A DNA stretch of 64,000 bases. Origin: Sphingomonas sp. (GTDB lineage: Bacteria > Pseudomonadota > Alphaproteobacteria > Sphingomonadales > Sphingomonadaceae). Position numbers and translations under genes: made by a program. Location: the NCBI RefSeq assembly GCF_019635515.1, contig NZ_JAHBZI010000002.1, forward strand, positions 537,664 to 601,663, given 5' to 3'. The notes below the pieces were generated by a model that was not told where the DNA came from, searched no databases, and worked only from the letters and a program-made list of their open reading frames with translations. Below are positions 27,016 through 35,720 of the stretch, one piece after another (position 1 is the first letter of the stretch; the number at the start of each line of letters is the position of its first letter).

Positions 27016-27765
27016 TCAGCCAATGGGATTGGACTCTCCGCGATCGACGCCGGCTCGGCGACGCCTGCGCCGAGGCCACCGCAAATAGAGCAGGATCGTG
27101 CCGGCGATTGCCAAGGCCAAGCCACCAAAGGCGAACGCCTTCAGCCAGAGCGTGTTGAAGTTCTCATGCTCGCTCCAGTCCATGATGTGGAGGCCCCAGA
27201 AGAAATCGTAGAGCCGCCAGGTGCCGGTGCGGACCGCGGCGATCGTGCCGGTGTCGGTCACATAAACGCGTGTGCTGTCGGCGTCGGCCAGCACCACGCG
27301 CCACGCCGGCACACGCCCTTTATATTCCGTGCTCGCGGCGGTGACGCGCTCAACGGCCGCCTTGGGCCGCGGCGTGCCGCGATAGGCGGCGATCGCGATT
27401 GCCTCGGCTTGGCGCGCATCGACCGGCGGGAGGCGGGCGCCTGTCGCGCCGTCGTACAACAGGGTACCGGAGCCGGTCTCGACCTCGACGACCGGGCGGC
27501 CGAGCAGCATCTTGTGGCGCAGCGCGCGGACCGGCGCCGCGCTGGCCACGATGATCGCCTGGGGCGAGACATAGCTTGCGTTTGCAGGCAGCAGGGCAGC
27601 GGCCTCGCGATCCACCAGATGTTCGCCGCGCACCCGGTCGATCGGCAACAGGCTCATCACCAGTCCGCTTGAAAACCACAGGAGCAATTGCAGCCCAATG
27701 ACGAGCGCCAGCCAACGGTGCAGGCGACTAGCGCCGATGTGCAGACGCAACCTTGTGCTTCTCAT
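27016..27765 (-). CDS. PepSY-domain membrane protein
   Basis: A 249-residue protein of the PepSY-associated TM type: an N-terminal helix (WLALVIGLQLLLWFSSGLVMSLLPID), a periplasmic region of about 150 residues with PepSY-like repeats, and a C-terminal helix (LWLKAFAFGGLALAIAGTILLYL) followed by an Arg-rich tail. WGLHIMDWSEHENFNTLW is typical. Such proteins accompany metal and siderophore reductases. It is the last gene of the minus-strand copper operon that begins with copA. Confidence 0.85.
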   Translation of the reverse strand: MRSTRLRLHIGASRLHRWLALVIGLQLLLWFSSGLVMSLLPIDRVRGEHLVDREAAALLPANASYVSPQAIIVASAAPVRALRHKMLLGRPVVEVETGSGTLLYDGATGARLPPVDARQAEAIAIAAYRGTPRPKAAVERVTAASTEYKGRVPAWRVVLADADSTRVYVTDTGTIAAVRTGTWRLYDFFWGLHIMDWSEHENFNTLWLKAFAFGGLALAIAGTILLYLRWPRRRRRRAGVDRGESNPIG

Positions 27766-27790
27766 GCTTCCCCCGCTTCAGCTCGTGCGC

Positions 27791-28240
27791 CTATTTGCGC
27801 GCGAGGATGGCCTTCATCTGGTCGATTTCCTGAGCCTGCGACTGTTTGATCCGCTCGCAAAGCGCGAGGATCTCCGGATCGGTCAGCCGGGCTTCCCGGC
27901 ACATCAGGATCGCCCCCGAATGGTGCGGGATCATCGAGCGCAGAAACTCGGCATCGCCGATCGTCGCCTGGGTCCGGATCAGCGCAAAGCTCCCCAGGAA
28001 CGCGACCACCGATGCCGCGAGCAACGCGGTGTTGACGGCCCTGGAAGGGAACATGTGCCTCATCGCCAGGATCATCAGCACCACCATCGGAGCGACCATC
28101 ATCAGCGTCATGTAGAACATATTGAGATTGTTGTAGAAGCTTCCGAGGCCGTCGATCATCACGAACATCACCAGGTACATGACGATGCCGCTGATAATGG
28201 TCTGCACCGCGAGGCTGACATAGGGGTTCTTCATCATCAT
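27791..28240 (-). CDS. DUF305-type membrane protein
   Basis: A 149-residue protein with three N-terminal transmembrane helices and a C-terminal DUF305-like segment: AEFLRSMIPHHSGAILMCREARLTDPEILALCERIKQSQAQEIDQMKAIL, with the HH and QxxEIxQM features of this copper-associated family. DUF305 genes regularly occur with CopA/CopB or blue-copper proteins. ATG 28240 has GGGAGAG upstream (two more ATG codons follow directly). Role beyond metal binding is unknown. Confidence 0.87.
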   Translation of the reverse strand: MMMKNPYVSLAVQTIISGIVMYLVMFVMIDGLGSFYNNLNMFYMTLMMVAPMVVLMILAMRHMFPSRAVNTALLAASVVAFLGSFALIRTQATIGDAEFLRSMIPHHSGAILMCREARLTDPEILALCERIKQSQAQEIDQMKAILARK

Positions 28241-28280
28241 CCGTTCTCTCCCTTGCACTTCTCCGCGCCCGGTCGTCCGT

Positions 28281-28889
28281 TCACTTCTTCTCCGGCGTGC
28301 CCATGCCTGGCATGCGCTCCATCCCCGGCATGTCCTTCATCATCTCGTCATGATCGGCGGGAGCACTGGCGACGAGGCGCCGGTATTCATCAGGCGTCAT
28401 GCCCGGCAGCTTGCGAACGAAGGCGACCATGTCCCAGATCAGCGGATCGGGATGGGTTTTGCCCCATGATGGCATCGCACTCATCTTGATGCCGTGCTTG
28501 ATGATCCAGAATTGCTCGGAGGCGCTCAGGTCCTGCGCCTCGGCCAGCTCGGGCGCCTGGGGATAGAGGCCCTGGCTCAGCTCGGATCGCTCGACACCCG
28601 GACCCAAATGGCAACCCGAGCACATCTCGGCATAAAGGCCTGCCCCGGTTGCGATCCGCACCGGCGCGTTGATGTCGGCGGGCGGCGTGATGCCGCGTGC
28701 ATGGACCTGGATCGAGCGGTCGCGCAGGCTTTTGAGGAGTGCGTAGACCGGCGTCGTGTGCGGTGCGTCGGCGGCGATGTTGTAGATGCCGAAATAGACG
28801 AACATGGCGGCGAAGAGCAGCAGCAGCCCCGTCAGCGCGCCGACGAACGGCCAGCTCGGCAAGTGGCGCCGCATCGTTTCCCTGTCCAT
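28281..28889 (-). CDS. Membrane-anchored c-type cytochrome
   Basis: A 202-residue protein with an N-terminal membrane anchor (residues about 14-36) and one haem-c domain: YAEMCSGCHLGPG gives the CxxCH attachment site, and MSAMPSWG offers the axial Met. The C-terminus is Met-rich (MMKDMPGMERMPGMG), matching the Met-rich CopA/CopB. It lies in the copper operon; it may take electrons from copper oxidation by CopA. ATG 28889 has GGGAGAAAGGA upstream. Confidence 0.9.
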   Translation of the reverse strand: MDRETMRRHLPSWPFVGALTGLLLLFAAMFVYFGIYNIAADAPHTTPVYALLKSLRDRSIQVHARGITPPADINAPVRIATGAGLYAEMCSGCHLGPGVERSELSQGLYPQAPELAEAQDLSASEQFWIIKHGIKMSAMPSWGKTHPDPLIWDMVAFVRKLPGMTPDEYRRLVASAPADHDEMMKDMPGMERMPGMGTPEKK

Positions 28890-28932
28890 TCCTTTCTCCC
28901 CTCTTTGCAAGCATTCTCGCCGGACAGCCGAT

Positions 28933-30126
28933 TCAGAACTGGAGCCGCACGCCCGCGACGAAGCTCGTCGTTGTCGGATACTTGCCGTCGGCGCGCGCAT
29001 AGTCGGCGGTGCGCCCAGTTTTCGCCTCGTAGGAGACGCCGATATAGGGCGCGAACCGGCGGGTGATCTCGTAGCGCAGGCGGATGCCCACCTCCGCGTC
29101 GGTCAGCCCCGATCCGAGCCGGATCTGGGGCACGTCCTGCGCCGACAGATTGAACTCGATACGCGGCTGCAGGACCAGGCGCTGCGTGATCCGCTGGTCG
29201 TAATAGCCCTCGAGCCGGCCGAACAACTCGCCCCTGTTGCTGAGGAACGCCGCGCCTCCGACCTCGAACATATACGGTGCGAGGCCCTCGAACCCGAGGG
29301 TTGCATAGGTGCGGTTTGGCCCAGGCCCGAAATCCTGACGGACGCCGCCTTGAAGGTTGAAATAGGGGCCTATCGCGCGGCTGTAGAGCCCCTGGATCTC
29401 GGCGGAGTCGATGCCCTCGCGAAACACGCCTTCGCCCTCGGACTTGACCCAAAACCGGTTGATGTCGCCACCAACGAACGCCTGGCCGTCCCAGCGATAG
29501 CCGTCGCCGCCACGGCGTACCTGAACTTCGGCGAGGTTGAACATCACCTGATAGAGCGTCTGGCCGCCTTGCTCACGCATCATCGCCATGCGCGCGCGGT
29601 TCATCTCCGGGGCGGGAAAAGCCCGGTCGGCGTAATGATCCATCGGCGGCCTGGGTGCTGGCGCGTCGCCGGCGGGTAGCGCGGTGCCGGTATGCTCCAT
29701 GCCCGGCATGGTCATGCCAGGCATGGCGCCCATGTCGTGATCCTTGTGGTCACCTGACATATCCATCCCGGGCATCGCGGCCGTGGCGTTTGGCGTTCCG
29801 CTCGGCGCAGGCGCCGCCATGCCGGGCATCGCAGGCATGGGGTCCCCGCCTGGCTTGGCCGGTGGCATCGCCATGCCCGGCATCGATCCGTTCATGACCG
29901 GCGCAGATGCCGCGGGCGACGCGGGCTTGGCGCGGGGCGCGGGCTTGCGCCGCGCGACCGGCCTGTTCGTCGCGGGCTTTCTGGCGGCGGGGCGCTTCGC
30001 GGCTGGCTTTCTGGGCGCCGGCATCTTCATGCCGGGCATATCCATCCCCGGCATGGTCTGCGCGGCGGCGGGAGCGGCGAGCGCGAGGGCGGTCGTTGCC
30101 GCGAGCGCGGCGAGCAGCCGGCTCAT
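28933..30126 (-). CDS. copB: CopB, copper-resistance outer-membrane protein
   Basis: A 397-residue protein: signal peptide ending AAAQ, a low-complexity periplasmic region (residues about 25-190) with many MPGM/MDM copper-binding repeats and a Lys/Arg/Pro/Ala tract, then a CopB beta-barrel of about 210 residues (NLAEVQVRRGGDGYRWDGQAF, ending in VAGVRLQF with C-terminal Phe, as in outer-membrane proteins). ATG 30126 overlaps the copA stop (ATGA). Confidence 0.94.
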   Translation of the reverse strand: MSRLLAALAATTALALAAPAAAQTMPGMDMPGMKMPAPRKPAAKRPAARKPATNRPVARRKPAPRAKPASPAASAPVMNGSMPGMAMPPAKPGGDPMPAMPGMAAPAPSGTPNATAAMPGMDMSGDHKDHDMGAMPGMTMPGMEHTGTALPAGDAPAPRPPMDHYADRAFPAPEMNRARMAMMREQGGQTLYQVMFNLAEVQVRRGGDGYRWDGQAFVGGDINRFWVKSEGEGVFREGIDSAEIQGLYSRAIGPYFNLQGGVRQDFGPGPNRTYATLGFEGLAPYMFEVGGAAFLSNRGELFGRLEGYYDQRITQRLVLQPRIEFNLSAQDVPQIRLGSGLTDAEVGIRLRYEITRRFAPYIGVSYEAKTGRTADYARADGKYPTTTSFVAGVRLQF

Positions 30127-32048
30127 GCCGCCTCTCCCTTCGGACGGACGCTCACGACGCGCATCATCCCGGCTGCCATGTGGTAGAGGAGATGGCAGTG
30201 GAACGCCCAGTCGCCGACCGCGTCGGCGGTGAAATCCCAGGTCACCTTGCCCCCCGGCTGGACGAGCACCGTGTGCTTGCGCGGGCCGTGATCGCCATGT
30301 CCCGTGACCAACTCGAAGAAATGGCCGTGGATGTGGATCGGATGGCTCATCATCGTGTCGTTGATGAGATTGATGCGCACGCGCTCGCCTTCGATAAACG
30401 GGATCGGTTCGTGCACGTCCGACATTTTCTCGCCGTCGAACGACCACATGAAGCGTTCCATGTTGCCGGTCAGGTGGATGTCGAGGCTGCGGCTGGGCGC
30501 GCGCACGTCGGGATTGCGCTCCAGCGCCATCAGATCCTTGTAGACGAGCACCTTGTGCCCGGCGTCCTCGAGCCCCTGGCCCGGCTCGCCGGTGCGGTCG
30601 ATCGGCATCGGCGCAATCGTCTGGACGCCCGGGCCTTTCCTGACCTGGGGGGCGTTCGAGAAATCGCGCATCTTCATCGAGCCCATGTCCATCGAGCCCA
30701 TGTCCATGCCCGGCATGGCACCGTCCTGGCCCGACATGCCCGTCATCTTGCTGTGATCCATCCCGGCCATGTCGCCGGAGGCCATTCCAGGCATCGCGCC
30801 CGAACCCTGAGGCATCGCACCGCCCGGGGTGGCGAGCCTTGCCGACCGGTTCTGCTCGGCTGACGGATCGAGGCCGCGCGGCGGCGTCATGCCGGCCGAC
30901 ATGTCCATGCCCTCCATCCCGGGCATGCTCGACATGTCCATGCCCATGTCCTTCATCGTCGCGACCGGACGCTTGCGGAGCGGCGGCACTTCGCCGGCCA
31001 TGCCGGGACGCGGCGCCAGCGTGGCGCGCGCCATGCCCGAACGATCGACTGCCTCGGCGATGATCGAATAGGCTTTGTCCTCGGCAGGCGTGACGATCGC
31101 ATCATAGGTCTCGGCCACGCCGATCTGGAACTCGTCGACCATTACCGGATGAACATTCTGGCCGTCTGCCTGGACAATCGATGGCGACAGGCCCGGAATG
31201 CGCACATTGAAGTTCGTCATCGCCGAAGCATTGATGATGCGCAGCCGCACGCGTTCACCGGGTTTGAACAGCGCGGTCCAATTGTCCCGCGGACCGAGGC
31301 CGTTGACGATATAGGTGTAGGTGCTGCCGCTCACGTCAAGCACGTCGGTCGGGTCCATGCGCATGCGGCCCCAATCGAGCCGGTCTTTGAGCGGCTGGTC
31401 GCGCCCGGCGAGCAGCCCGGAAAGCGTCTGGCGCTGGAAGTTGAAATGACCCGGATCGACCTTGACGCGGCGAAAGATCTCATCCGGCGACAAGGGGCTG
31501 TGATCGGCGAGCACGATGACTTGCTCGCGGTCGGACTGGACGGGATCGGGGCCGGCAGGATCGATCACGATCGGGCCGTAGTGACCGAGTTGCTCCTGCA
31601 GTCCCGAATGGCTGTGGTACCAATAGGTCCCGCTCTGCCGGATCGGGAACTCATAGAGATAGCTGGACCTGGGCTTGATCCCCGGAAAGGAGACGCCGGG
31701 CACGCCATCGAACTGGGGTGGCACGAGCAGGCCATGCCAGTGAATCGAGCTGTCCACGTCGAGGTCGTTGACGACGTTGAGGCGGACCTTTTGCCCTTCG
31801 CGAAGCCGGAGCAGCGGCGCGGGGACCGTGCCGTTGACGCCGATCGCGCGCATCTTTCGGCCATCGATCGTCATCGTCTGCCGCGCGATCCTGAGCGTGA
31901 TGTCCACGCCCGAAAGCGTCGGGAGCGGCCGGACAATTCCCGCCGAGTTGGTCTGTGCCCAGGCGGGCATCCATGCGGCAAGCGCAAGGCCGCCTCCGGC
32001 GAAGGCGGCGCCACGTAGCAATTGGCGGCGGTCGATGGTGTCGGTCAT
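30123..32048 (-). CDS. copA: CopA, Tat-exported multicopper oxidase for copper resistance
   Basis: A 641-residue periplasmic multicopper oxidase. The N-terminus carries a Tat signal (DRRQLLRGAAFAGG). Copper ligands: HWHGLLVPP, YWYHSHSG, HPIHIHGHFF and HCHLLYHMAAGMM. A Met-rich insert at about residues 370-470 (many MPGM, MDMG, MAGMD) probably binds Cu(I). It is the first gene of the minus-strand operon copA-copB-cytochrome-DUF305-PepSY. A CueR-type operator lies at 32139-32166, about 90 bases upstream. Confidence 0.96.
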   Translation of the reverse strand: MTDTIDRRQLLRGAAFAGGGLALAAWMPAWAQTNSAGIVRPLPTLSGVDITLRIARQTMTIDGRKMRAIGVNGTVPAPLLRLREGQKVRLNVVNDLDVDSSIHWHGLLVPPQFDGVPGVSFPGIKPRSSYLYEFPIRQSGTYWYHSHSGLQEQLGHYGPIVIDPAGPDPVQSDREQVIVLADHSPLSPDEIFRRVKVDPGHFNFQRQTLSGLLAGRDQPLKDRLDWGRMRMDPTDVLDVSGSTYTYIVNGLGPRDNWTALFKPGERVRLRIINASAMTNFNVRIPGLSPSIVQADGQNVHPVMVDEFQIGVAETYDAIVTPAEDKAYSIIAEAVDRSGMARATLAPRPGMAGEVPPLRKRPVATMKDMGMDMSSMPGMEGMDMSAGMTPPRGLDPSAEQNRSARLATPGGAMPQGSGAMPGMASGDMAGMDHSKMTGMSGQDGAMPGMDMGSMDMGSMKMRDFSNAPQVRKGPGVQTIAPMPIDRTGEPGQGLEDAGHKVLVYKDLMALERNPDVRAPSRSLDIHLTGNMERFMWSFDGEKMSDVHEPIPFIEGERVRINLINDTMMSHPIHIHGHFFELVTGHGDHGPRKHTVLVQPGGKVTWDFTADAVGDWAFHCHLLYHMAAGMMRVVSVRPKGEAA

Positions 32049-32138
32049 GCTATTCCCTGAATCCCGTCTTCAACCCGGACGTCTGAGAGGGCATACGCGC
32101 GGCGCACGCGGGCCCCTCATTTTCGGTGAAAACAAAAT

Positions 32139-32166
32139 GGGGTTTGACACCGTGTCAGGGTCAAGG
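32139..32166 (-). promoter_or_regulatory. CueR-type copper operator/promoter of copA
   Basis: On the copA strand the site reads CCTTGACCCTGACA, three variable bases, TGTCAAACCCC. The dyad TGACA-N3-TGTCA lies just after a TTGACC -35 box, as in MerR/CueR promoters with a long spacer. The same sequence in the same orientation precedes the copper ATPase at 35665-35692. Confidence 0.75.
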
Positions 32167-32175
32167 GGCGTCGCT

Positions 32176-32745
32176 TCAGGTTCTGCCAAGACGCTCCGTC
32201 AGCCTGGCCCGCGCCCGGCGGATGCGCGTCTCGACTGCCTTTTCGCTGATCGACAATGTCACCGCAGTCTCGGCCTGGCTCAAATCCTGGAGTGTGTGGA
32301 GCACCAATGGCTCACGCAGCGCCGCCGGCAGCTCGGCGATCGCGCGGGCGACGCGCGCCATTTCCTCGCGACCGGCGACTTCTTCGTCGGGAAGCACCCG
32401 GTCTTCGGCAACCTGGATGCTGGCATCGTCGAGCGGTAGCGCGAAGGCGAACAGGCGCCGAACCGCGCGCCGGCGCCGCCAGTCGCGGCATTTGTTGAGC
32501 GCAATGGTGGCGAGCCAGCGCCGCATCGGCCGGTCCGCCTCGTAACGGCCCAATGCGCGATGCGCCGAAACGAAGGTCTCCTGGACAAGATCGAGCGCCT
32601 CATCGGGATTGCCGATATTGCCGACAATGATGCGGTAGACCGGTTCGCGGTGGCGGCGCATGATCTCGGCGAAGGCGGAATCGCGCCCGGCAATGCTGAG
32701 CGCCGCGAGTTCGCCGTCATTCAGGCTGGCAAGATCGAGGCTCAC
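32176..32745 (-). CDS. CnrH-like ECF sigma factor
   Basis: A 189-residue extracytoplasmic-function sigma factor. Sigma region 2 (AFAEIMRRHREPVYRIIVGNIGNPDEALDLVQETFVSAHRAL) and region 4 (AELPAALREPLVLHTLQDLSQAETAVTLSISEKAVETRIRRARARL) are complete. It is the third gene of a coupled minus-strand trio (anti-sigma-like, sensor-like, sigma) like CnrYXH of Cupriavidus, where metal binding to CnrX frees CnrH. GTG 32745 overlaps the sensor stop. Its stop lies just next to the copA operator. Confidence 0.88.
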   Translation of the reverse strand: MSLDLASLNDGELAALSIAGRDSAFAEIMRRHREPVYRIIVGNIGNPDEALDLVQETFVSAHRALGRYEADRPMRRWLATIALNKCRDWRRRRAVRRLFAFALPLDDASIQVAEDRVLPDEEVAGREEMARVARAIAELPAALREPLVLHTLQDLSQAETAVTLSISEKAVETRIRRARARLTERLGRT

Positions 32746-33182
32746 CGTGCGTCGACGGTCAGCGCCTTAACCACTGCCTGGTCGAATTTTCGCGCCTGAT
32801 CGGGCCTGAGGATCTGCCGCATCGCGAAGATGTGCGCGAGCGTCTCCTTCTGGAGCTCGCCCATCGCGGCATGCGACGCATCGACTGCGGCGGCGACCTG
32901 CGGCCCGTTGCCATGCTCGGCCTGGATAGCGCCCGCGAGCCTTGCATTTGCGGCGCGCAACTCGAGTTCGAGCGCGCGGCGCCGGATCGCGAACTGCTGT
33001 TCGAGCGCATCGAGGCGGGCTTCCTGGCCGGCATCAAGCTGCAACTGATGATGCAGCACCTCGTGCAGTTCGGTCCCCTGCGTCTGCGCGGCAGGTATCA
33101 GCGCCCGGCCCACGAACACGCCGGCAATGCCGGCGAGGAACGCCACCACAGCAATGACGATCGTCCAACGAAGCGGATTCAT
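32742..33182 (-). CDS. CnrX-like periplasmic heavy-metal sensor
   Basis: A 146-residue protein with one N-terminal membrane helix (residues about 7-30) and an antiparallel helical periplasmic domain. The ELHEVLHHQLQLDAGQEARLDALEQQFAIRRRALE region, with clustered His, is the CnrX/heavy-metal-sensor fold. In CnrX, Ni/Co binding releases the anti-sigma complex; here the copper setting suggests copper, which is inference. ATG 33182 overlaps the stop of the upstream gene; the TGA overlaps the sigma-factor GTG. Confidence 0.85.
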   Translation of the reverse strand: MNPLRWTIVIAVVAFLAGIAGVFVGRALIPAAQTQGTELHEVLHHQLQLDAGQEARLDALEQQFAIRRRALELELRAANARLAGAIQAEHGNGPQVAAAVDASHAAMGELQKETLAHIFAMRQILRPDQARKFDQAVVKALTVDAR

Positions 33183-33457
33183 CGGCTTGCCGTCAACAGG
33201 GTAGACGGCGCCAGCGGACTCGATGGCCCGAACGGCGACAAGGTGTTGGGCGTGGCGGATGCCTGAGGACTCCCGGTGGCAATTCCCAGCATCAGCGCGG
33301 CGAGCGCGGCTGTCGCACCGACGCCGAGGCCCTGGAACGACACGCTCTCGCTTCGTTCATGCAGGCGCCCGAGCACCGTTCCCTCGATCATCTCGAGTCC
33401 TGGATGCGGTGGCGCGCCGGAAAGCCGCCGGAGCGCCGCGTCCAAATCCTGTACCAT
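33179..33457 (-). CDS. CnrY-like anti-sigma membrane protein
   Basis: A 92-residue protein with a short cytoplasmic N-terminus (MVQDLDAALRRLSGAPPHPGLEMIEGTVLGRL), which would hold the sigma factor, one transmembrane segment (VGATAALAALMLGIATG) and a short periplasmic tail. Size, topology and position before the sensor and sigma genes match CnrY. ATG 33457 has GGAG eight bases upstream; an in-frame GTG at 33475 is the alternative. Confidence 0.78.
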   Translation of the reverse strand: MVQDLDAALRRLSGAPPHPGLEMIEGTVLGRLHERSESVSFQGLGVGATAALAALMLGIATGSPQASATPNTLSPFGPSSPLAPSTLLTASR

Positions 33458-33628
33458 CGTCTTTGCTCCGCTCACCCTGTGTCACTCTTACGCGAGCGAT
33501 CGCGCAAGCCCTCAAATAATCTCTCGGAGTTCGGGATCTCAAAAAATTTGGCGGCGTTGATGAGGGTTGCGTTCGGGACACGCGTATTCCCCGATGCCGG
33601 CGCAGTGCCGGCTTTCGGAGAATTTCAC

Positions 33629-34000
33629 ATGCGTTTCGCACCGATCGTCGCCGCCGCGCTGCTTCTCGTGCCGGCAGCGGCCTATGCCCATCCCAAGCTC
33701 GTATCCGCCACCCCTGCGGCCAACAGCGTCGCCGCCCCAACCGCGCAGATCAAGCTGGTCTTCTCGGAATCGCTCGTCGCCCAATTCTCAGGCGCCGATC
33801 TTGTCATGACCGAAATGCCGGGCATGAAGATGAACGCCCCGATGAAGATGCCGGCCAAGGCCACGCTCGGCGCCGACGGCAAGACCCTGGTGGTCACGCT
33901 GCCCAAGGCGCTGCCGAGGGGGAGCTACAAGCTCAGCTACCATGTCGTGTCGACCGACACACACCGCGTCGAGGGCAATTACACCTTCAAGATCAATTAA
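33629..34000 (+). CDS. copC: CopC periplasmic copper-binding protein
   Basis: A 123-residue exported protein: signal peptide ending AAAYA, mature N-terminal His (HPKLVSATPA), and a CopC beta-barrel with VFSESL, a Met-rich loop (MTEMPGMKMNAPMKM) and a C-terminal VVSTDTHRVEGNYTFKI. The N-terminal His plus the later His/Asp form the Cu(II) site in the family; the Met loop binds Cu(I). CGGAG precedes ATG 33629. The stop overlaps the copD start (TAATG). Confidence 0.95.
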   Translation: MRFAPIVAAALLLVPAAAYAHPKLVSATPAANSVAAPTAQIKLVFSESLVAQFSGADLVMTEMPGMKMNAPMKMPAKATLGADGKTLVVTLPKALPRGSYKLSYHVVSTDTHRVEGNYTFKIN

Positions 34001-34935
34001 TGACCGACATGGGCGCGGTCGCGATCAGGCTCGGCCTTTATCTGGACCTGATGGCGCTGTTCGGACTCGCCGCGTTCGCGCTCTATGCGCTGCGCGGTAA
34101 GGAACGGCGCTTCGACGGCGCGATTGCGCTGGGCCCATGGCTGTGGGGCAGCGCCGCGCTTGGCGCGGTGCTGTCGCTCGGCGGCCTGGCGATGCTCGCC
34201 GCCGGCATGGCGGGCGTGCCGCTCGCCTCGGTGGACTTAACCTCCATCGAAATGATCGTGAACGGCACGGCTGCCGGCACCGCCTGGCTTTTCCGAATGG
34301 CGGCGCTCCTCGTCGCGCTGATCGCAACGCTTGCGCTGCGGCGTCGGCCGGTGACCACTCTTTCGCTCGTTACGATCGCCGGTGCGGTAGCGCTGGCGAG
34401 CCTCGCCTGGTCCGGGCACGGCGCGATGGACGAGGGCGCGGTCGGCTGGCTTCATCTTGTCGCCGATATCGTCCACCTCTGGGCGGCGGGCATCTGGGTC
34501 GGCGCGCTGGTCGCGCTGCTGCTGCTCGTGTTCCGGCGGCGCGAACTGGTCGACCGCGATCACCTCGTCCTTTCGCACCGCGCGCTCGACGGCTTCTCGC
34601 TGGTGGGGACGATCACGGTCGGCTCGATCATCGTCTCCGGCTTCGTCAACTCTTGGCTGCTGGTCGGCCCCGCGAACCTCCCCACGCTGCCGGACAGCCT
34701 GTACGGACAGCTGCTGATCGCCAAGCTGGCCCTGTTCGGCGCGATGGCGGCGCTTGCCGCGGCAAACCGGTTTCGGCTGGTGCCGGCGTTCGAGCGCTCG
34801 CTCGCCGCCGCCGACCATGCGAGCGCCTTGCGCGCGCTGCGCCGCAGCCTGACGATCGAGACCGGCTGCGCGATCGCCGTGCTGGCGCTGGTCGCCTGGC
34901 TGGGTACCCTCGAGCCACCCATCTCCGCGATGTGA
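34000..34935 (+). CDS. copD: CopD copper-transport membrane protein
   Basis: A 311-residue inner-membrane protein with eight predicted helices. It shows the CopD/YcnJ features: VHLWAAGIWVGALVALLLLVFRRREL with conserved His/Trp, and a later HRALDGFSLVGTITVGSIIVSGFVNSW. CopD works with CopC to import copper into the cytoplasm or toward cuproenzymes. It is translationally coupled to copC. Confidence 0.93.
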   Translation: MTDMGAVAIRLGLYLDLMALFGLAAFALYALRGKERRFDGAIALGPWLWGSAALGAVLSLGGLAMLAAGMAGVPLASVDLTSIEMIVNGTAAGTAWLFRMAALLVALIATLALRRRPVTTLSLVTIAGAVALASLAWSGHGAMDEGAVGWLHLVADIVHLWAAGIWVGALVALLLLVFRRRELVDRDHLVLSHRALDGFSLVGTITVGSIIVSGFVNSWLLVGPANLPTLPDSLYGQLLIAKLALFGAMAALAAANRFRLVPAFERSLAAADHASALRALRRSLTIETGCAIAVLALVAWLGTLEPPISAM

Positions 34936-34960
34936 CCGTCCAGCCAACAGGGAGTTGATC

Positions 34961-35632
34961 ATGACGCAGCCCGAACGCGACGCAGAGGCGCAAGGCTCAC
35001 CAACCTTCACTCCCCCGCTCGGAACCGGCGACACCGCCGACTATGACCGCGCGATCCGGACCTGGACGCGCGAGCTGCGCTGGCGCGGCGCGATGCTGGA
35101 TCTGCTAGCGCCCAATCCCGGCGAAACCATTGCCGATGTCGGATGCGGCACCGGCAGCTTCGCCGTGCTGCTCAAGCAGCGCTATCCGCTGGTAGCGGTC
35201 ACCGGCATAGATCCCGATACCCAGGCGCTGGACATCGCCCGCGACAAGGCGGTGCGCGCAAGCGTCACGATCGACTGGCGTCAGGGTTTCGCCGACGCGC
35301 TTCCGGAGGCCAGTGCCGATGCGGTGACGTCGAGCCTGGTATTCCACCAGGTCCCGCTTGCCGGCAAGCGGAGCGGGATGGCGGCGATGAATCGCGCGCT
35401 GAAGCCGGGCGGCCGGCTCATATTCTGCGACTATAGCCGGCAGGCAGGGTTGATGCGGCTCCTATTCCGGCTGACCGTGCAGCGGCTCGACGGGGTCGAG
35501 GACACGCAGCCGAACGCAGATGGCGTCCTTCCCGGCCTGATCGCCGAGGCCGGTTTCACCGACGTGGCCGAACGCGAGCGCATCCATACGCTGACTGGCA
35601 CCATCGCAATCTTCACGGCACGCAAGCGCTGA
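34961..35632 (+). CDS. Class I SAM-dependent methyltransferase
   Basis: A 223-residue cytoplasmic methyltransferase. Motif I is IADVGCGTGSFAVLL, motif II includes GIDPDTQALDIARDK, and RALKPGGRLIFCDYSR is post-motif II. The pattern is UbiE/Coq5-like, but the substrate cannot be told. It follows copD by 25 bases and is probably part of that operon. ATG 34961 has GGGAG six bases upstream. Confidence 0.87.
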   Translation: MTQPERDAEAQGSPTFTPPLGTGDTADYDRAIRTWTRELRWRGAMLDLLAPNPGETIADVGCGTGSFAVLLKQRYPLVAVTGIDPDTQALDIARDKAVRASVTIDWRQGFADALPEASADAVTSSLVFHQVPLAGKRSGMAAMNRALKPGGRLIFCDYSRQAGLMRLLFRLTVQRLDGVEDTQPNADGVLPGLIAEAGFTDVAERERIHTLTGTIAIFTARKR

Positions 35633-35664
35633 ACCGCGCGACGGTTGCCGGGACGAAAATGGGG

Positions 35665-35692
35665 CCTTGACCCTGACATGATGTCAAACCCC
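35665..35692 (+). promoter_or_regulatory. CueR-type copper operator/promoter of the copper ATPase
   Basis: CCTTGACCCTGACA, three bases (TGA), TGTCAAACCCC: the second copy of the motif found before copA, oriented toward the ATPase whose ATG is at 35721. TTGACC would be the -35 box. The cueR gene is the gene after the ATPase. Confidence 0.8.
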
Positions 35693-35720
35693 ACATGGGG
35701 TCGCATCGGAGGACTACCAG

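Noticed and set aside
30127..30447. N-terminal extension of CopB
   Set aside because: It lies inside copA in another frame; the CopB signal peptide begins at 30126.
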